From Aliivibrio sp. EL58 (GTDB taxonomy: Bacteria > Pseudomonadota > Gammaproteobacteria > Enterobacterales > Vibrionaceae), in NCBI RefSeq assembly GCF_900312675.1, contig NZ_OMPC01000006.1:207581-271580 (forward strand): 64,000 nucleotides of DNA, in the 5' to 3' direction. The translations under genes and the position numbers were made by a program. Below are positions 21,615 to 35,572 of this stretch, in pieces. The notes under the pieces are model-generated. The model saw only the letters and a list, made by a program, of their open reading frames with translations, made no database searches and was not told where the DNA came from. The number at the start of each line of letters is the position of its first letter. Position 1 is the stretch's first letter.

Positions 21615-22049
21615 ATGAAAAACGTATCTATTATTACAGGAAGCACCCTTGGTGGCGCTGAGTACGTTGGCGATCACCTTGCCGATTTATTAGAAGAGAT
21701 GGAGTTTGCGACAGATATCCATAATCAACCAAATTTGAATGAAATAGACATAGATAGTCTCTGGATTATTGCCATATCCACCCATGGTGCTGGTGATTAT
21801 CCAGACAATATAAAGCCTTTTATTCAACAACTCACAGAGCAAGCTCAACATCTTTCAAAAGTCTCGTTTGCTATCGTTGCTATTGGTGATTCAAGCTATG
21901 ACACCTTCTGTGCAGCAGGAAAATCATTACAAAATACATTGATTGAATTAGGTGCGATAGAGAAATTCCCACTTTTAGAGATAGATGTAACTCAACATAG
22001 TATTCCTGAAGAGCCTGCTGAATTGTGGTTAAAACAACATATTTGTTAA
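21615..22049 (+). CDS. mioC: Flavodoxin-like protein MioC
   Basis: The 144-residue flavodoxin-fold protein has the FMN phosphate loop ITGSTLGGAEYV and the isoalloxazine loops STHGAGDYPDN and IGDSSYDTFC. The known biochemical role is electron transfer in biotin synthase assays. The gene is best known for its position: it is transcribed towards oriC and transcription through it can affect initiation. The arrangement here mirrors E. coli mioC-oriC-mnmG. Confidence 0.92.
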   Translation: MKNVSIITGSTLGGAEYVGDHLADLLEEMEFATDIHNQPNLNEIDIDSLWIIAISTHGAGDYPDNIKPFIQQLTEQAQHLSKVSFAIVAIGDSSYDTFCAAGKSLQNTLIELGAIEKFPLLEIDVTQHSIPEEPAELWLKQHIC

Positions 22050-22080
22050 TTTTTTGTATGTATTTATCAGTTAAAGTTAT

Positions 22081-22370
22081 TAAATAGAAAACTGCTACTA
22101 TGTGGATAACTAGGCAATGATCCAGTGATCAAGTTATAGTTATCCATTGAATAAGATCTAACGCCCTACCCCCTTGTGGATAAGTACTTCTTTTATCCTC
22201 AAGCAGTCCGATCGAAGATCAAAGATTCATCACAACTTAGGATCTTACTAAAGTATATGATCCTATTGATCATTTACTACTTATCCACAGAGATCGACGA
22301 TCTATATAATAGATCTAATAAGAGATCTCTTTAAAAGATCTTATATATATTAAGTGATCTTTATTTTTTG
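22081..22370. other. oriC: Replication origin of chromosome I (oriC)
   Basis: The mioC-mnmG gap holds DnaA boxes TGTGGATAA at 22101-22109 (R4-like), TTATCCATT at 22140-22148 (R2-like), TGTGGATAA at 22175-22183 (R3 position), TTATCCTCA at 22193-22201 (one mismatch), and TTATCCACA at 22281-22289 (R1-like). To the right of R1 is an AT-rich unwinding region with repeated AGATCT-type units (22291-22370), comparable to the E. coli 13-mers. About 14 GATC sites lie in these 290 bases, fitting Dam/SeqA control. The layout is the E. coli origin reversed relative to the usual drawing. Confidence 0.93.
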
Positions 22371-22473
22371 AACTTCGTCACTTTTTCATTTCTTTCCAAG
22401 CTAGAAAAAGGGTAAAATGGATCTCTTAAAATTAAATTCTTCTCACTATTTTCATAACACCTAAGGTCAACTC

Positions 22474-24363
22474 ATGTTTTACCAAGAAAACTTTGATGTC
22501 ATTGTTATTGGCGGTGGTCATGCTGGTACTGAAGCAGCATTAGCAGCTGCAAGAACAGGACAAAAGACACTTCTACTCACGCATAACATCGACACATTAG
22601 GTCAAATGTCATGTAATCCTGCTATCGGTGGGATCGGCAAAGGCCATTTGGTAAAAGAAGTGGATGCTTTAGGTGGATTAATGGCACAAGCCACTGATCA
22701 TGCCGGTATTCAGTTTAGAACACTAAATGCTTCTAAAGGCCCAGCGGTTCGAGCAACACGCGCTCAAGCAGATAGAGCCTTATACAAAGCGTATGTTCGT
22801 TCAGTATTGGAAAACCAACCAAACCTAACCCTATTTCAGCAAGCAGTAGATGATCTGATCATTGAAAACGATAAAGTTATCGGTGCTGTTACTCAAATGG
22901 GCCTTAAATTCCGTGCTAAATCCGTTGTATTAACGGCTGGTACCTTTTTAGGGGGTCAGATACATATTGGCATGGAAAATTTCTCAGGAGGCCGCGCAGG
23001 GGATCCTTCTTCGATCACTCTTGCTCAACGTTTACGAGATCGTCCATTTAGGATCGATCGCCTAAAAACAGGTACTCCACCACGTATTGATGCTCGTACT
23101 GTAGATTTTTCAAATTTAGAAGCACAGCCAGGTGACAACCCTACCCCTGTATTTTCATTTATGGGTAGCCGTGAGCAACAGCCAAAACAGATCAACTGTT
23201 TTATCACTCATACCAATGAAAAAACACACGATGTAATTCGTAAAAACCTTGATCGCAGCCCTATGTATGCTGGCGTTATCGAGGGTATTGGTCCTCGTTA
23301 TTGCCCTTCAATTGAAGATAAAGTGATGCGCTTTGCAGACAAAGACAGTCACCAAATTTTTATTGAACCAGAAGGTTTAACGACTCACGAATTATACCCA
23401 AATGGCATTTCAACCAGCTTACCATTCGATGTTCAATTACAAATTGTTCGCTCAATGAAAGGGTTTGAAAATGCACACATCGTGCGTCCAGGTTACGCAA
23501 TTGAGTATGATTTCTTTGATCCTCGTGATTTAAAATCAACTTACGAAACCAAATTTATTGAAGGTTTATTCTTTGCTGGCCAAATCAATGGTACAACCGG
23601 TTACGAAGAAGCAGCTGCTCAAGGTTTAATGGCCGGTCTTAATGCAAGTTTGTTTGCTCAAGGCAAAGAAGGCTGGAGCCCACGTCGTGATGAAGCGTAC
23701 ATGGGAGTATTAATTGATGATTTATCAACGCTTGGTACTAAAGAACCCTACCGTATGTTCACATCGCGTGCCGAATATCGTTTGTCTTTACGTGAAGATA
23801 ATGCGGATCTACGTTTAACAGAACAAGGTCGTGAACTTGGCTTAGTTGATGATGCTCGTTGGGCTCGATTTAATGAAAAAGTGGAAAATATTGAAAAAGA
23901 GCGTCAACGCTTAAAAGATATTTGGATCAACCCTAAATCAGAAAACATTGATCAAGTGAATTCGATCCTGAAAACACCGATCGTACGTGAAGCAAGTGGA
24001 GAGGATCTTCTTCGCCGTCCTGAAGTAACGTATTCAACATTGGTTTCACTGGAAAACTTTGCACCTGCAATTGAAGATTCTCAAGCGTCTGAGCAAGTTG
24101 AAATCCAAGTAAAATATGCGGGTTATATTCAGCGTCAACGTGATGAAATTGAAAAATCATTACGCCATGAAAATACAAAACTGCCACTTGATTTGGAATA
24201 CAGTAAAGTGAAAGGGTTGTCGAATGAAGTTGTTGCTAAATTAAGTGATGCAAAACCAGAAACGCTTGGTATTGCTTCTCGTATTTCAGGCATCACACCG
24301 GCTGCAATTTCTATTTTATTGGTTCATTTAAAGAAACACGGTTTATTAAAGAAAGGGGCATAA
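22474..24363 (+). CDS. mnmG: tRNA uridine 5-carboxymethylaminomethyl modification enzyme MnmG
   Basis: The 629-residue FAD protein has the dinucleotide-binding motif [19 protein letters not shown] near the N-terminus, the GidA signatures [11 protein letters not shown] and [16 protein letters not shown], and a C-terminal helical domain that contacts MnmE. The complex modifies wobble U34. The gene starts at the right edge of oriC and runs away from it, so its transcription can influence origin opening. It is followed two bases later by rsmG. Confidence 0.97.
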   Translation: MFYQENFDVIVIGGGHAGTEAALAAARTGQKTLLLTHNIDTLGQMSCNPAIGGIGKGHLVKEVDALGGLMAQATDHAGIQFRTLNASKGPAVRATRAQADRALYKAYVRSVLENQPNLTLFQQAVDDLIIENDKVIGAVTQMGLKFRAKSVVLTAGTFLGGQIHIGMENFSGGRAGDPSSITLAQRLRDRPFRIDRLKTGTPPRIDARTVDFSNLEAQPGDNPTPVFSFMGSREQQPKQINCFITHTNEKTHDVIRKNLDRSPMYAGVIEGIGPRYCPSIEDKVMRFADKDSHQIFIEPEGLTTHELYPNGISTSLPFDVQLQIVRSMKGFENAHIVRPGYAIEYDFFDPRDLKSTYETKFIEGLFFAGQINGTTGYEEAAAQGLMAGLNASLFAQGKEGWSPRRDEAYMGVLIDDLSTLGTKEPYRMFTSRAEYRLSLREDNADLRLTEQGRELGLVDDARWARFNEKVENIEKERQRLKDIWINPKSENIDQVNSILKTPIVREASGEDLLRRPEVTYSTLVSLENFAPAIEDSQASEQVEIQVKYAGYIQRQRDEIEKSLRHENTKLPLDLEYSKVKGLSNEVVAKLSDAKPETLGIASRISGITPAAISILLVHLKKHGLLKKGA

Positions 24364-24364
24364 C

Positions 24365-24997
24365 ATGACCGATTTATCACAACAATTCGATCTATTAATT
24401 GCTCAAACAGAGCTAACTGTCTCTGAATTGCAAAAAGAACAATTACTTGGCTATGTTGCTCTACTTCATAAATGGAATAAAGCGTATAACTTAACGTCGG
24501 TTAGAAACCCAAGTGAAATGGTTATTAAACATATCTTAGATAGTATTGTGGTTAGTCCAAAACTATCTGGTGAGCGTTTTATTGATGTTGGTACGGGTCC
24601 TGGTTTACCTGGGATCCCATTAGCGATTATGAATCCTGAGAAATCATTTACTTTGCTAGATAGCTTGGGTAAGCGAATTCGTTTTATTAAACAAGTGATT
24701 CACGAATTAAAAATTACCAACGTTACGCCAATCCAAAGTCGTGTTGAAGAGTTTCAACCTGAAGAAAAATTTGATGCAGTCCTAAGTCGTGCGTTTGCAT
24801 CAATGACAGACATGGTGAATTGGTGTCATCATCTTCCAAAAGAAGAAGATGGTGTGTTTTTGGCATTAAAAGGGATCTACTCAGAAGATGAAGCAAATGA
24901 TCTTCCTGAATGGTGCTCAGTCAAAGACGTTGCCGCTTTAATTGTTCCCGAGTTAGAGGGCGAAAGGCATTTAGTGACTCTAATCGGAAAAAAATAA
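24365..24997 (+). CDS. rsmG: 16S rRNA (guanine-N7) methyltransferase RsmG
   Basis: The 210-residue SAM-dependent methyltransferase has the motif [17 protein letters not shown], and [13 protein letters not shown] near the N-terminus, both diagnostic for RsmG (GidB). It methylates N7 of G527 in 16S rRNA. Loss of the enzyme is known to give low-level streptomycin resistance in several bacteria. It is tightly packed between mnmG and parA, probably one transcript. Confidence 0.96.
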   Translation: MTDLSQQFDLLIAQTELTVSELQKEQLLGYVALLHKWNKAYNLTSVRNPSEMVIKHILDSIVVSPKLSGERFIDVGTGPGLPGIPLAIMNPEKSFTLLDSLGKRIRFIKQVIHELKITNVTPIQSRVEEFQPEEKFDAVLSRAFASMTDMVNWCHHLPKEEDGVFLALKGIYSEDEANDLPEWCSVKDVAALIVPELEGERHLVTLIGKK

Positions 24998-25014
24998 TGG
25001 AATAAGAGGTTAGT

Positions 25015-25812
25015 GTGGGAAGAGTTATCTCGATTGCGAACCAAAAAGGTGGCGTAGGTAAGACAACAACAGCTGTAAATTTAGCTGCATCTATGGCTGC
25101 AACACATCGAAAAGTGTTACTTATTGACCTTGATGCTCAAGGTAACGCCACTATGGCTAGTGGTGTTGATAAATACGATGTGGATGCAACTGCGTATGAG
25201 TTGTTGGTTGACGAAGTTCCTTTTGAAAAGGTCGTAATTGAGGAGACCTCTGGCGGTTATGATTTGATAGCAGCAAATGGTGATATCACCGCTGCTGAAA
25301 TCAAATTAATGGAAGTGTTTGCGCGAGAGGTTCGCTTGCGCAACATGATCTACCCAATTCGTGGTAACTATGATTTCATCTTTATTGATTGCCCTCCTGC
25401 TCTAAATCTCCTTACAATTAACGCCATGGCAGCATCGGATTCTGTATTAGTTCCTATGCAGTGCGAATATTATGCACTCGAAGGGCTAACCGCTTTAATT
25501 GACACTATTGGTAAATTGGCCGCTGTTGTGAATGCCGATTTAAAGATCGAAGGATTATTAAGAACCATGTTCGATCCTCGCAATCGTTTAGCCAATGATG
25601 TCTCTGATCAATTAAAAAAGCATTTTGGTGATAAAGTGTATCGGACTGTCATCCCTCGAAATGTGCGTTTAGCAGAAGCGCCTAGTCATGGTAAACCTGC
25701 AATGTATTATGATAAATACTCAAATGGTGCAAAAGCTTACTTAGCTCTTGCCGGAGAGATAATTCGCCGTGACGAAATGGAAAAAGAAAGGGAAACAGAA
25801 ATTCATGGGTAA
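25015..25812 (+). CDS. parA: Chromosome partitioning ATPase ParA
   Basis: The 265-residue protein is a Walker-type partition ATPase with the deviant P-loop ANQKGGVGKTTTAVNLAA at the N-terminus, LIDLDAQGNAT and FIDCPPAL. It starts with GTG at 25015 preceded by AAGAGG. It lacks the extra N-terminal DNA-binding domain of large plasmid ParA, as expected for the chromosome I (ParA1) type. It binds DNA non-specifically and drags ParB-parS complexes poleward. It overlaps parB by eight bases. Confidence 0.95.
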   Translation: MGRVISIANQKGGVGKTTTAVNLAASMAATHRKVLLIDLDAQGNATMASGVDKYDVDATAYELLVDEVPFEKVVIEETSGGYDLIAANGDITAAEIKLMEVFAREVRLRNMIYPIRGNYDFIFIDCPPALNLLTINAMAASDSVLVPMQCEYYALEGLTALIDTIGKLAAVVNADLKIEGLLRTMFDPRNRLANDVSDQLKKHFGDKVYRTVIPRNVRLAEAPSHGKPAMYYDKYSNGAKAYLALAGEIIRRDEMEKERETEIHG

Positions 25813-26695
25813 TAAACGTGGTTTAGGCAAAGGATTAGATGCGCTATTAGCAACAAGTTCACTGGCTCGTGAGAAACAAGCGAGTGCCGAAAAAAGTGAA
25901 ACACTTTCAAAAGATACTCAATTGGTTGAGCTGGGTATTCATCAGCTTAGTGCTGGACAATATCAACCAAGAAAAACAATGGAAGAAGACGCATTAGAAG
26001 AACTTTCAGCTTCCATTCGTTCTCAAGGAATTATTCAACCGATTGTTGTCCGCCAAGTTGCTGAACAACAATATGAGATCATTGCTGGCGAAAGACGTTT
26101 TCGTGCCGCAAAGAAAGCCGGCTTAAAACAGGTTCCTTGTGTTGTTAAATCTGTTGAAGATAAAGCGGTTATTGCGATGGCATTAATTGAAAATATTCAG
26201 CGTGAAGATTTGAACGTGATTGAGGAAGCGCAAGCACTAGAGCGCTTACAGCAAGAGTTTGAATTAACTCATCAACAAATCTCAGAAGTCATTGGTAAGT
26301 CTCGTACAACGGTAACCAACTTGTTGCGCCTTAATGCACTTACAAGTGAAGTTAAAAAACTGGTTGAACAGAAATTACTAGAGATGGGCCATGCTCGTGC
26401 GTTATTAGCATTAGAGAGCGAACAACAGATCGAACTTGCTCATTTGGTCATTGAGAAAAAGCTGACGGTTCGTCAAACTGAGCAAAAAGTAAAAGAGTTA
26501 CTTGCGCCAGAAAAAGAAGAGCAACCTAAAGCTATTGATACCGAAATGATGGCGATTTCAGATAAACTATCATCAACACTTGGCTCAAAAGTAATGATAA
26601 GCCGAAATTCATCAGGTAAAGGCAAGGTAACGATTACCTTTGACGAGGCTCACAAATTAGAGCTACTAATCGCAAAGCTAGAAAGCGAAGTGTGA
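25805..26695 (+). CDS. parB: Chromosome partitioning protein ParB
   Basis: I start the gene at the ATG at 25805 inside the last codons of parA, giving MGNKRGLGKGLDALLA (296 residues). The CTP-binding domain has GERRFRAAKKAGLKQVPCVV, followed by ENIQREDLN and the helix-turn-helix TRTTVTNLL-like segment (SEVIGKSRTTVTNLLRL). The C-terminal dimerisation domain closes the protein. ParB binds parS, such as the candidate inside recF, and slides to form the partition complex. Confidence 0.95.
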   Translation: MGNKRGLGKGLDALLATSSLAREKQASAEKSETLSKDTQLVELGIHQLSAGQYQPRKTMEEDALEELSASIRSQGIIQPIVVRQVAEQQYEIIAGERRFRAAKKAGLKQVPCVVKSVEDKAVIAMALIENIQREDLNVIEEAQALERLQQEFELTHQQISEVIGKSRTTVTNLLRLNALTSEVKKLVEQKLLEMGHARALLALESEQQIELAHLVIEKKLTVRQTEQKVKELLAPEKEEQPKAIDTEMMAISDKLSSTLGSKVMISRNSSGKGKVTITFDEAHKLELLIAKLESEV

Positions 26696-26736
26696 TATAA
26701 AACAGTGTTTCAAAGTGAAATCGTATTTTACGTCGT

Positions 26737-26773
26737 AAAAGTTACTGCATTGTTCTCATAAATGTAACTTTTT
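26737..26773 (+). terminator. Terminator after parB
   Basis: AAAAGTTAC (26737-26745) pairs perfectly with GTAACTTTT (26764-26772), followed by TTAAT. The loop is large (18 bases), so its strength is uncertain. Confidence 0.5.
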
Positions 26774-26785
26774 AATGCTATTTGA

Positions 26786-26813
26786 TTGCATTCATATGGG
26801 TGCAACGTATAAT
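26786..26813 (+). promoter_or_regulatory. Promoter of the atp operon
   Basis: TTGCAT (26786-26791) and a perfect TATAAT (26808-26813) are 16 bases apart, upstream of atpI. This is the best sigma-70 match in the parB-atpI gap. Confidence 0.65.
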
Positions 26814-26877
26814 TTTTGCAAAATCTTCGTCTTGTGTTGATTTATATCAAGGCAAAGATGCTTTAAAGGAAGAATAC

Positions 26878-28073
<1,196 letters not shown>

Positions 28074-28119
28074 TCTTAAATTTTTAATACAACTCTATCT
28101 ATTCAATTGGAGAATATAA

Positions 28120-28377
<258 letters not shown>

Positions 28378-28433
28378 TCTAGCCTTTTGCTAATTGAATT
28401 TTTGTAGCTGATTCTTAACGAGGGGTAGCTGTT

Positions 28434-28904
28434 GTGAATATGAACGCAACTCTGCTTGGTCAAGCAATCGCTTTCGCACTGTTTGTTTGGTTCTGCATGA
28501 AATATGTATGGCCACCAATCATGGAAGCGATCGAGGCACGTCAGAAGTTAATTGCTGACGGTTTATCTGCCGCTGAACGCGCAGCTAAAGACCTTGATTT
28601 GGCACAAGCCAATGCTTCTGATCAACTGAAAGAAGCAAAGCGCGCTGCAACTGAGATCATCGAACAAGCGAACAAACGTAAAGGTCAAATTTTAGACGAA
28701 GCTCGTGAAGAAGCTCTGACAGAACGTCAGAAGATTCTTACACAAGGTGAAGCTGAACTTGAATCTGAACGCAAACGCGCTCGCGATGAACTGCGTAAAC
28801 AAGTTGCAACTCTGGCTGTGATTGGTGCCGAGAAAATCTTGGAGCGTTCTATTGATGTAGAAGCTCAGAAAGATATTCTTGATAACATCACTGCGAAATT
28901 GTAA
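28434..28904 (+). CDS. atpF: ATP synthase subunit b
   Basis: The 156-residue protein has one N-terminal membrane helix ([20 protein letters not shown]) followed by a long charged coiled coil that forms the peripheral stalk. I use the GTG at 28434. An in-frame ATG two codons later would also fit (MNATLL). GAGGGGTAG lies upstream. Confidence 0.95.
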   Translation: MNMNATLLGQAIAFALFVWFCMKYVWPPIMEAIEARQKLIADGLSAAERAAKDLDLAQANASDQLKEAKRAATEIIEQANKRKGQILDEAREEALTERQKILTQGEAELESERKRARDELRKQVATLAVIGAEKILERSIDVEAQKDILDNITAKL

Positions 28905-28921
28905 GTAAAAGGGGCCAAGAT

Positions 28922-29455
28922 ATGTCGACAATGACAACCATCGCACGCCCCTACGCGAAAGCAGCTTTTGACTTTGCGGTCGAAAAGAATGAATTGGACC
29001 AATGGGTTCAAATGCTAACTTTTTGTTCAGAAGTCACAAAGAATGAAGACGTTGCTCAGTTACTTGATGGTGCTATTGCTCCAGAGAAACTGGCAGAAAT
29101 CTTTATTTCAATTTGTGGTGAACAATTGAACGAGTTTGGACAGAACCTGATTCATGTAATGGCTGAAAACGGTCGTTTGAAGGTTCTACCTGATGTGTTA
29201 GATCAATATATCTTTTTAAAACATGAGTTTGAAAAAATGATTGATGCTGAAGTCATTTCAGCAGTTGAACTAACAGAACAGCAAAAAGCTGACATTAGTG
29301 CCAAACTTGAAGCTCGTTTAGAGCGTAAAGTGAAGCTGAATTGTAGCGTAGATGAGGCCCTACTAGCTGGGGTCATAATTCGAGCCGGAGACCTAGTCAT
29401 TGATAACTCAGCACGTGGTCGTTTGAACCGCCTGAGTGAAACATTGCAGTCTTGA
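28922..29455 (+). CDS. atpH: ATP synthase subunit delta
   Basis: The 177-residue protein starts with the family pattern [14 protein letters not shown] and ends [11 protein letters not shown]. It caps the F1 head and joins it to the b-subunit stalk. It follows atpF by 17 bases and ends 13 bases before atpA. Confidence 0.96.
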   Translation: MSTMTTIARPYAKAAFDFAVEKNELDQWVQMLTFCSEVTKNEDVAQLLDGAIAPEKLAEIFISICGEQLNEFGQNLIHVMAENGRLKVLPDVLDQYIFLKHEFEKMIDAEVISAVELTEQQKADISAKLEARLERKVKLNCSVDEALLAGVIIRAGDLVIDNSARGRLNRLSETLQS

Positions 29456-29468
29456 TGGGGAATGGAGC

Positions 29469-31010
29469 ATGCAACTTAATTCCACGGAAATTAGCGATCT
29501 AATCAAACAACGTATTGAAAAATTCAACGTTGTAAGTGAAGCTCGCAACGAAGGTACAATCGTTTCGGTAAGCGACGGTATCATTCGTATCCACGGCCTT
29601 GCAGACGTTATGCAAGGCGAAATGATTGAATTACCGGGTGGCCGTTACGCGCTAGCACTTAACCTTGAGCGTGACTCAGTTGGTGCTGTTGTAATGGGCC
29701 CATATGCTAACCTACAGGAAGGCATGAAAGTAACAGGTACTGGTCGTATCCTTGAAGTACCAGTAGGCCCTGAAATGCTAGGTCGTGTTGTAAACACACT
29801 TGGTGAACCAATTGATGGTAAAGGCCCTATTGATACGAAATTGACTTCTCCAGTAGAAGTGATTGCACCTGGTGTAATCGATCGTAAATCAGTAGACCAA
29901 CCTGTACAAACTGGCTATAAGTCAGTGGATTCAATGATCCCTATCGGCCGTGGTCAGCGTGAGCTAATCATCGGTGACCGTCAGACTGGTAAAACAGCAA
30001 TGGCGATTGATGCGATCATTAACCAGAAAAATTCTGGTATTTTCTCTATCTATGTTGCGATTGGCCAAAAGGCATCAACAATTGCTAACGTAGTTCGCAA
30101 ATTAGAAGAGCATGGTGCGCTAGCTAACACTATCGTTGTTGTTGCATCTGCTTCTGAATCTGCTGCGCTGCAATATCTTGCTCCGTATTCAGGTTGTGCG
30201 ATGGGTGAATACTTCCGTGACCGCGGTGAAGATGCTCTGATTGTTTATGATGACTTATCTAAACAAGCGGTAGCTTATCGTCAGATTTCTCTACTATTGA
30301 AACGTCCACCGGGTCGTGAAGCGTTCCCTGGTGATGTTTTCTATTTACACTCTCGTCTACTAGAGCGTGCTGCTCGTGTAAGCGAAGCGTATGTTGAGAA
30401 ATTCACTAATGGTGAAGTGAAAGGTAAAACTGGTTCTTTAACTGCTCTACCTATCATCGAAACTCAAGCTGGTGACGTATCTGCATTCGTACCAACCAAC
30501 GTAATCTCGATTACTGATGGTCAGATCTTCCTACAAGCAGAACTGTTCACCGCTGGTGTTCGTCCTGCAGTAGATCCAGGTATCTCTGTATCTCGTGTAG
30601 GTGGTGCTGCGCAAACTAAGATCATTAAGAAACTGTCTGGTGGTATTCGTACTGCTCTTGCACAGTACCGTGAACTTGCAGCGTTTGCTCAGTTCTCATC
30701 TGATCTTGATGAAGCGACTAAAAAGCAACTTGATCATGGTGAGAAAGTAACTGAGCTAATGAAACAAAAGCAGTACGCTCCAATGTCTGTTTTTGATCAA
30801 GCTTTAGTTATCTTTACAGCTGAGAAAGGCTATTTGAATGATGTTGAGCTTTCTAAGCTTGCTGATTTCGAAGAAGCATTGCTGTCGTATGCTCGTGGTC
30901 AATTTGCCGATCTAGCAACAGAGATCGACTCATCGGGTGCTTGGAACAAAGAAGTTGAAGCTCAGTTTGTTAAACTGGTTGAAGACTTTAAAGCAACCCA
31001 GACCTGGTAA
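29469..31010 (+). CDS. atpA: ATP synthase subunit alpha
   Basis: The correct start is the ATG at 29469 ([16 protein letters not shown]), giving 513 residues. A longer in-frame reading from 29436 overlaps atpH. The P-loop GDRQTGKTA, the arginine-finger region and [20 protein letters not shown] are all present. Alpha subunits carry the non-catalytic nucleotide sites of F1. Confidence 0.98.
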   Translation: MQLNSTEISDLIKQRIEKFNVVSEARNEGTIVSVSDGIIRIHGLADVMQGEMIELPGGRYALALNLERDSVGAVVMGPYANLQEGMKVTGTGRILEVPVGPEMLGRVVNTLGEPIDGKGPIDTKLTSPVEVIAPGVIDRKSVDQPVQTGYKSVDSMIPIGRGQRELIIGDRQTGKTAMAIDAIINQKNSGIFSIYVAIGQKASTIANVVRKLEEHGALANTIVVVASASESAALQYLAPYSGCAMGEYFRDRGEDALIVYDDLSKQAVAYRQISLLLKRPPGREAFPGDVFYLHSRLLERAARVSEAYVEKFTNGEVKGKTGSLTALPIIETQAGDVSAFVPTNVISITDGQIFLQAELFTAGVRPAVDPGISVSRVGGAAQTKIIKKLSGGIRTALAQYRELAAFAQFSSDLDEATKKQLDHGEKVTELMKQKQYAPMSVFDQALVIFTAEKGYLNDVELSKLADFEEALLSYARGQFADLATEIDSSGAWNKEVEAQFVKLVEDFKATQTW

Positions 31011-31055
31011 TTCGTTGGTGGCCTGTAATGGGTCACCCGAAAACGGAGAGTAACG

Positions 31056-31922
31056 ATGGCCGGTGCGAAAGAAATTCGTAACAAGATCGGGAGTGTAAAA
31101 AGCACTCAAAAGATCACGAAAGCAATGGAAATGGTAGCCGCTTCTAAAATGCGTCGCTCGCAAGAGTCGATGTCAGCGTCTCGTCCATATGCTGAGACAA
31201 TACGTAAAGTAATCGGTCATTTAGCGCTTGGTAGCCTTGAGTATAAACATCCATACCTTGAGGAGCGCGAAGCTAAGCGCGTTGGTTACATTATTATTTC
31301 TAGTGATCGTGGTTTGTGTGGTGGCTTAAACATTAACTTGTTTAAAAAAGTCATGGCAGAAATGAAAACATGGTCAGAAGATGGTGTTGAAATTGATTTA
31401 GCCGTTATCGGTTCTAAAGCAACAGCATTCTTTAATAGTTATGGCGGCAACGTTATTGCTCAAAACTCTGGTCTAGGTGATAAACCTAGTTTAGAAGAAT
31501 TGATCGGTACTGTTGGTGTGATGCTTAAGAAATATGATGAAGGCCAGTTGGATCGCCTGTATGTAGTGAGTAATAAGTTCATTAATACAATGGTACAAGA
31601 GCCAACAATTGACCAATTACTTCCTTTGCCTAAATCTGAAGATGAAGCAATGAAACGCACTCATTCTTGGGACTATATTTATGAGCCCGAGCCAAAACCA
31701 TTACTAGATGCCTTATTGGTTCGATATGTCGAATCACAAGTGTATCAAGGTGTGGTTGAGAATTTAGCCTGCGAACACGTAGCGCGAATGATTGCGATGA
31801 AAGCGGCAACTGATAACGCTGGTGACATTATTGATGAACTGCAACTTGTGTATAACAAAGCCCGTCAAACGGCGATTACACAAGAGCTTTCAGAAATTGT
31901 TTCAGGCGCATCAGCGGTTTAA
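31056..31922 (+). CDS. atpG: ATP synthase subunit gamma
   Basis: The 288-residue central-shaft protein starts [20 protein letters not shown], with [13 protein letters not shown]. It ends in the matching C-terminal helix ([17 protein letters not shown]). Both helices form the rotating coiled coil inside the alpha3-beta3 head. It lies 45 bases after atpA, with CGGAGAG as ribosome site. Confidence 0.98.
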   Translation: MAGAKEIRNKIGSVKSTQKITKAMEMVAASKMRRSQESMSASRPYAETIRKVIGHLALGSLEYKHPYLEEREAKRVGYIIISSDRGLCGGLNINLFKKVMAEMKTWSEDGVEIDLAVIGSKATAFFNSYGGNVIAQNSGLGDKPSLEELIGTVGVMLKKYDEGQLDRLYVVSNKFINTMVQEPTIDQLLPLPKSEDEAMKRTHSWDYIYEPEPKPLLDALLVRYVESQVYQGVVENLACEHVARMIAMKAATDNAGDIIDELQLVYNKARQTAITQELSEIVSGASAV

Positions 31923-31928
31923 GCATAG

Positions 31929-33359
<1,431 letters not shown>

Positions 33360-33377
33360 GGCTGATTAGGAGGCGAT

Positions 33378-33800
33378 ATGGCAGCAATGACCTTTCACCT
33401 GGACGTTGTAAGTGCTGAGAAAAAATTATTCTCAGGACTTGTTGAAACGATGCAGGTGAGCGGAAGCGAAGGTGAACTTGGTATTTTCCATGGTCACGCA
33501 CCGCTGCTGACCGCTATCACGCCTGGTATGGTGCGTATTGTTAAACAACACGGTCACGAAGAGTACATTTATGTCTCGGGTGGCATGGTTGAGGTTCAAC
33601 CTGGTTCGGCAACTGTTTTGGCAGATACCGGAATCCGTGGTGAAGACCTAGACGCAGCTAAGGCAGAAGAAGCTAAACGCAAGGCTGAGGAAAATATTAA
33701 GAATCAGCATGGCGACATTAACTTCGCTCAAGCGGCCAGTGATTTGGCTAAAGCGATCGCACAGCTTCGAGTTATCGAACTGACAAGACGTTCGCGTTAA
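33378..33800 (+). CDS. atpC: ATP synthase subunit epsilon
   Basis: The 140-residue protein has the beta-sandwich start ([18 protein letters not shown]), the [12 protein letters not shown] motif, and a C-terminal two-helix tail that can inhibit ATP hydrolysis. It is the last gene of the atp operon and is followed by a strong terminator. Confidence 0.97.
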   Translation: MAAMTFHLDVVSAEKKLFSGLVETMQVSGSEGELGIFHGHAPLLTAITPGMVRIVKQHGHEEYIYVSGGMVEVQPGSATVLADTGIRGEDLDAAKAEEAKRKAEENIKNQHGDINFAQAASDLAKAIAQLRVIELTRRSR

Positions 33801-33817
33801 TCAAGCACCATTAGAAA

Positions 33818-33850
33818 GAAGGCGACCTATTTGGGTCGCCTTTTCTTTTT
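33818..33850 (+). terminator. Terminator of the atp operon
   Basis: GGCGACC (33821-33827) pairs with GGTCGCC (33834-33840), followed by TTTTCTTTTT. Confidence 0.9.
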
Positions 33851-34052
33851 TATCTAAGTATTCTTACTTATCTCTTACCCAAAGGGGCTGTTTTTAGCTT
33901 ATAATTTAATCCGCATATTAATCCCATTAATCATTACTTTGTATGTAACTCAGTAGTAAGTAATGGATTTAATATTTTGATTTCCACTAGCTAGGTAAAT
34001 GCTATCGATGCAGAGTCGATATCAGTTAGCATAATAATAGAATGGGCTTTTC

Positions 34053-35411
34053 ATGAAATTCAGTGCAGTAATTTTAGCAGCGGGTAAAGGCACCCGTATG
34101 TACTCAAACAAACCTAAAGTGCTTCATACTTTAGCGGGCAAGCCAATGGCAAAGCATGTAATTGATACATGCGAAGGTCTTGGTGCTCAAAATATCCACC
34201 TAGTTTATGGTCACGGTGGTGATCAAATGAAAGCTGAACTAGGTGAAGAGCGAGTAACTTGGGTACTTCAAGCCGATCAACTAGGTACAGGCCATGCGGT
34301 TAACCAAGCAGCACCTGAATTTTCTGATGATGAGAAAGTGCTAGTTCTATATGGTGACGTACCTTTGATCAGTGCTGAAACGGTCGAAAATTTACTAGAC
34401 TCTCAACCAACAGGTGGTATTGCACTACTGACCGTTGTTCTTGATAACCCTATGGGTTATGGCCGTATTATCCGTCGTAATGGCCCTGTAATCGCGATTG
34501 TAGAGCAGAAAGATGCAACGGAAGAGCAGAAGCTTATTAAAGAAATAAACACCGGCGTAATGGTTGCTACTGGTGGTGATTTAAAGCGTTGGTTAGCTGC
34601 ATTAAAGAATGAAAATGCACAAGGTGAATATTATCTAACAGATATCATCGCAGCTGCACATGATGAAGGTCGTGCTGTAGAAGCGGTACATCCTGTTAGT
34701 CCGATTGAAGTTGAAGGTGTGAATGATCGCGCTCAATTAGCTCGTTTAGAAAGAGCTTATCAATCAGCACAAGCACAAAAACTATTAGAGCAAGGTGTAA
34801 TGCTTCGTGATCCAAGCCGCTTTGATCTTAGAGGATCTCTGCAGTGTGGTATGGATATTGAGATCGACGTAAACGTGATCATTGAAGGTAATGTAACGAT
34901 TGGTGATAACGTCGTTATCGGAGCTGGTTGTGTACTGAAAGACTGTGAGATTGATGATAACACGATTATTCGTCCTTACAGTGTGATTGAAGGGGCTACT
35001 GTAGGTGAAGATTGTACGGTTGGTCCATTTACTCGCTTACGCCCAGGCGCTGAGCTTTGCAATGATGCTCACGTAGGTAACTTTGTTGAAGTGAAGAATG
35101 TTCGCCTTGGGGAAGGGTCTAAAGCGAATCATTTAACTTACCTTGGTGATGCTGAGATTGGTAAGCGTGTCAATGTAGGCGCTGGTGTGATTACGTGTAA
35201 TTACGATGGTGCAAATAAGTTCAAGACTGTAATTGGTGATGATGTGTTTGTTGGCTCTGATAGCCAGCTTATTGCTCCAATTTCGATAGCGAATGGCGCG
35301 ACGGTTGGCGCGGGCTCTACAGTGACGAAAGATGTGGCTGAAAATGAACTTTACATTAGCCGAGCTAAAGATCGTCGTATTGCTAATTGGCAGCGTCCAA
35401 CAAAAAAATAG
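34053..35411 (+). CDS. glmU: Bifunctional UDP-GlcNAc synthesis enzyme GlmU
   Basis: The 452-residue protein has two halves. The N-terminal uridyltransferase shows [19 protein letters not shown] and YGDVPLI. The C-terminal left-handed beta-helix of hexapeptide repeats (from about residue 250) carries the acetyltransferase site ([28 protein letters not shown]). It makes UDP-N-acetylglucosamine, the precursor for peptidoglycan and LPS. A gap of about 250 bases separates it from atpC, so it has its own promoter. The partner gene glmS is not in the window. Confidence 0.97.
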   Translation: MKFSAVILAAGKGTRMYSNKPKVLHTLAGKPMAKHVIDTCEGLGAQNIHLVYGHGGDQMKAELGEERVTWVLQADQLGTGHAVNQAAPEFSDDEKVLVLYGDVPLISAETVENLLDSQPTGGIALLTVVLDNPMGYGRIIRRNGPVIAIVEQKDATEEQKLIKEINTGVMVATGGDLKRWLAALKNENAQGEYYLTDIIAAAHDEGRAVEAVHPVSPIEVEGVNDRAQLARLERAYQSAQAQKLLEQGVMLRDPSRFDLRGSLQCGMDIEIDVNVIIEGNVTIGDNVVIGAGCVLKDCEIDDNTIIRPYSVIEGATVGEDCTVGPFTRLRPGAELCNDAHVGNFVEVKNVRLGEGSKANHLTYLGDAEIGKRVNVGAGVITCNYDGANKFKTVIGDDVFVGSDSQLIAPISIANGATVGAGSTVTKDVAENELYISRAKDRRIANWQRPTKK

Positions 35412-35457
35412 TTAATATTTAAATGCTTATTCCTATTTTTATAGGGATTTATTCATA

Positions 35458-35487
35458 AAAAAAGAAGCGATTATAGCTTCTTTTTTT
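35458..35487 (+). terminator. Terminator after glmU
   Basis: AAGAAGC-GATTATA-GCTTCTTTTTTT (stem arms at 35463-35468 and 35476-35481) just past the glmU stop region. The A run on the other side makes it potentially bidirectional. Confidence 0.8.
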
Positions 35488-35519
35488 GTATCTGAAATTT
35501 GATACTACAAATGACAGGC

Positions 35520-35549
35520 AAAAAAAATGCCGACCGAAGTCAGCATTTA
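35520..35549 (-). terminator. Terminator after the cold-shock gene
   Basis: On the minus strand AAATGCTGAC-TTCG-GTCGGCATTTTTTTT forms a tight hairpin with a TTCG tetraloop, a strong intrinsic terminator downstream of the gene at 35573-35782. Confidence 0.85.
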
Positions 35550-35572
35550 AAAATTTTATTCGAAAATTCGAA

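Noticed and set aside
22291..22370. Repeated AGATCT units as a CRISPR-like or tandem repeat array
   Set aside because: The units are short, irregular and lie exactly where the oriC unwinding region belongs.
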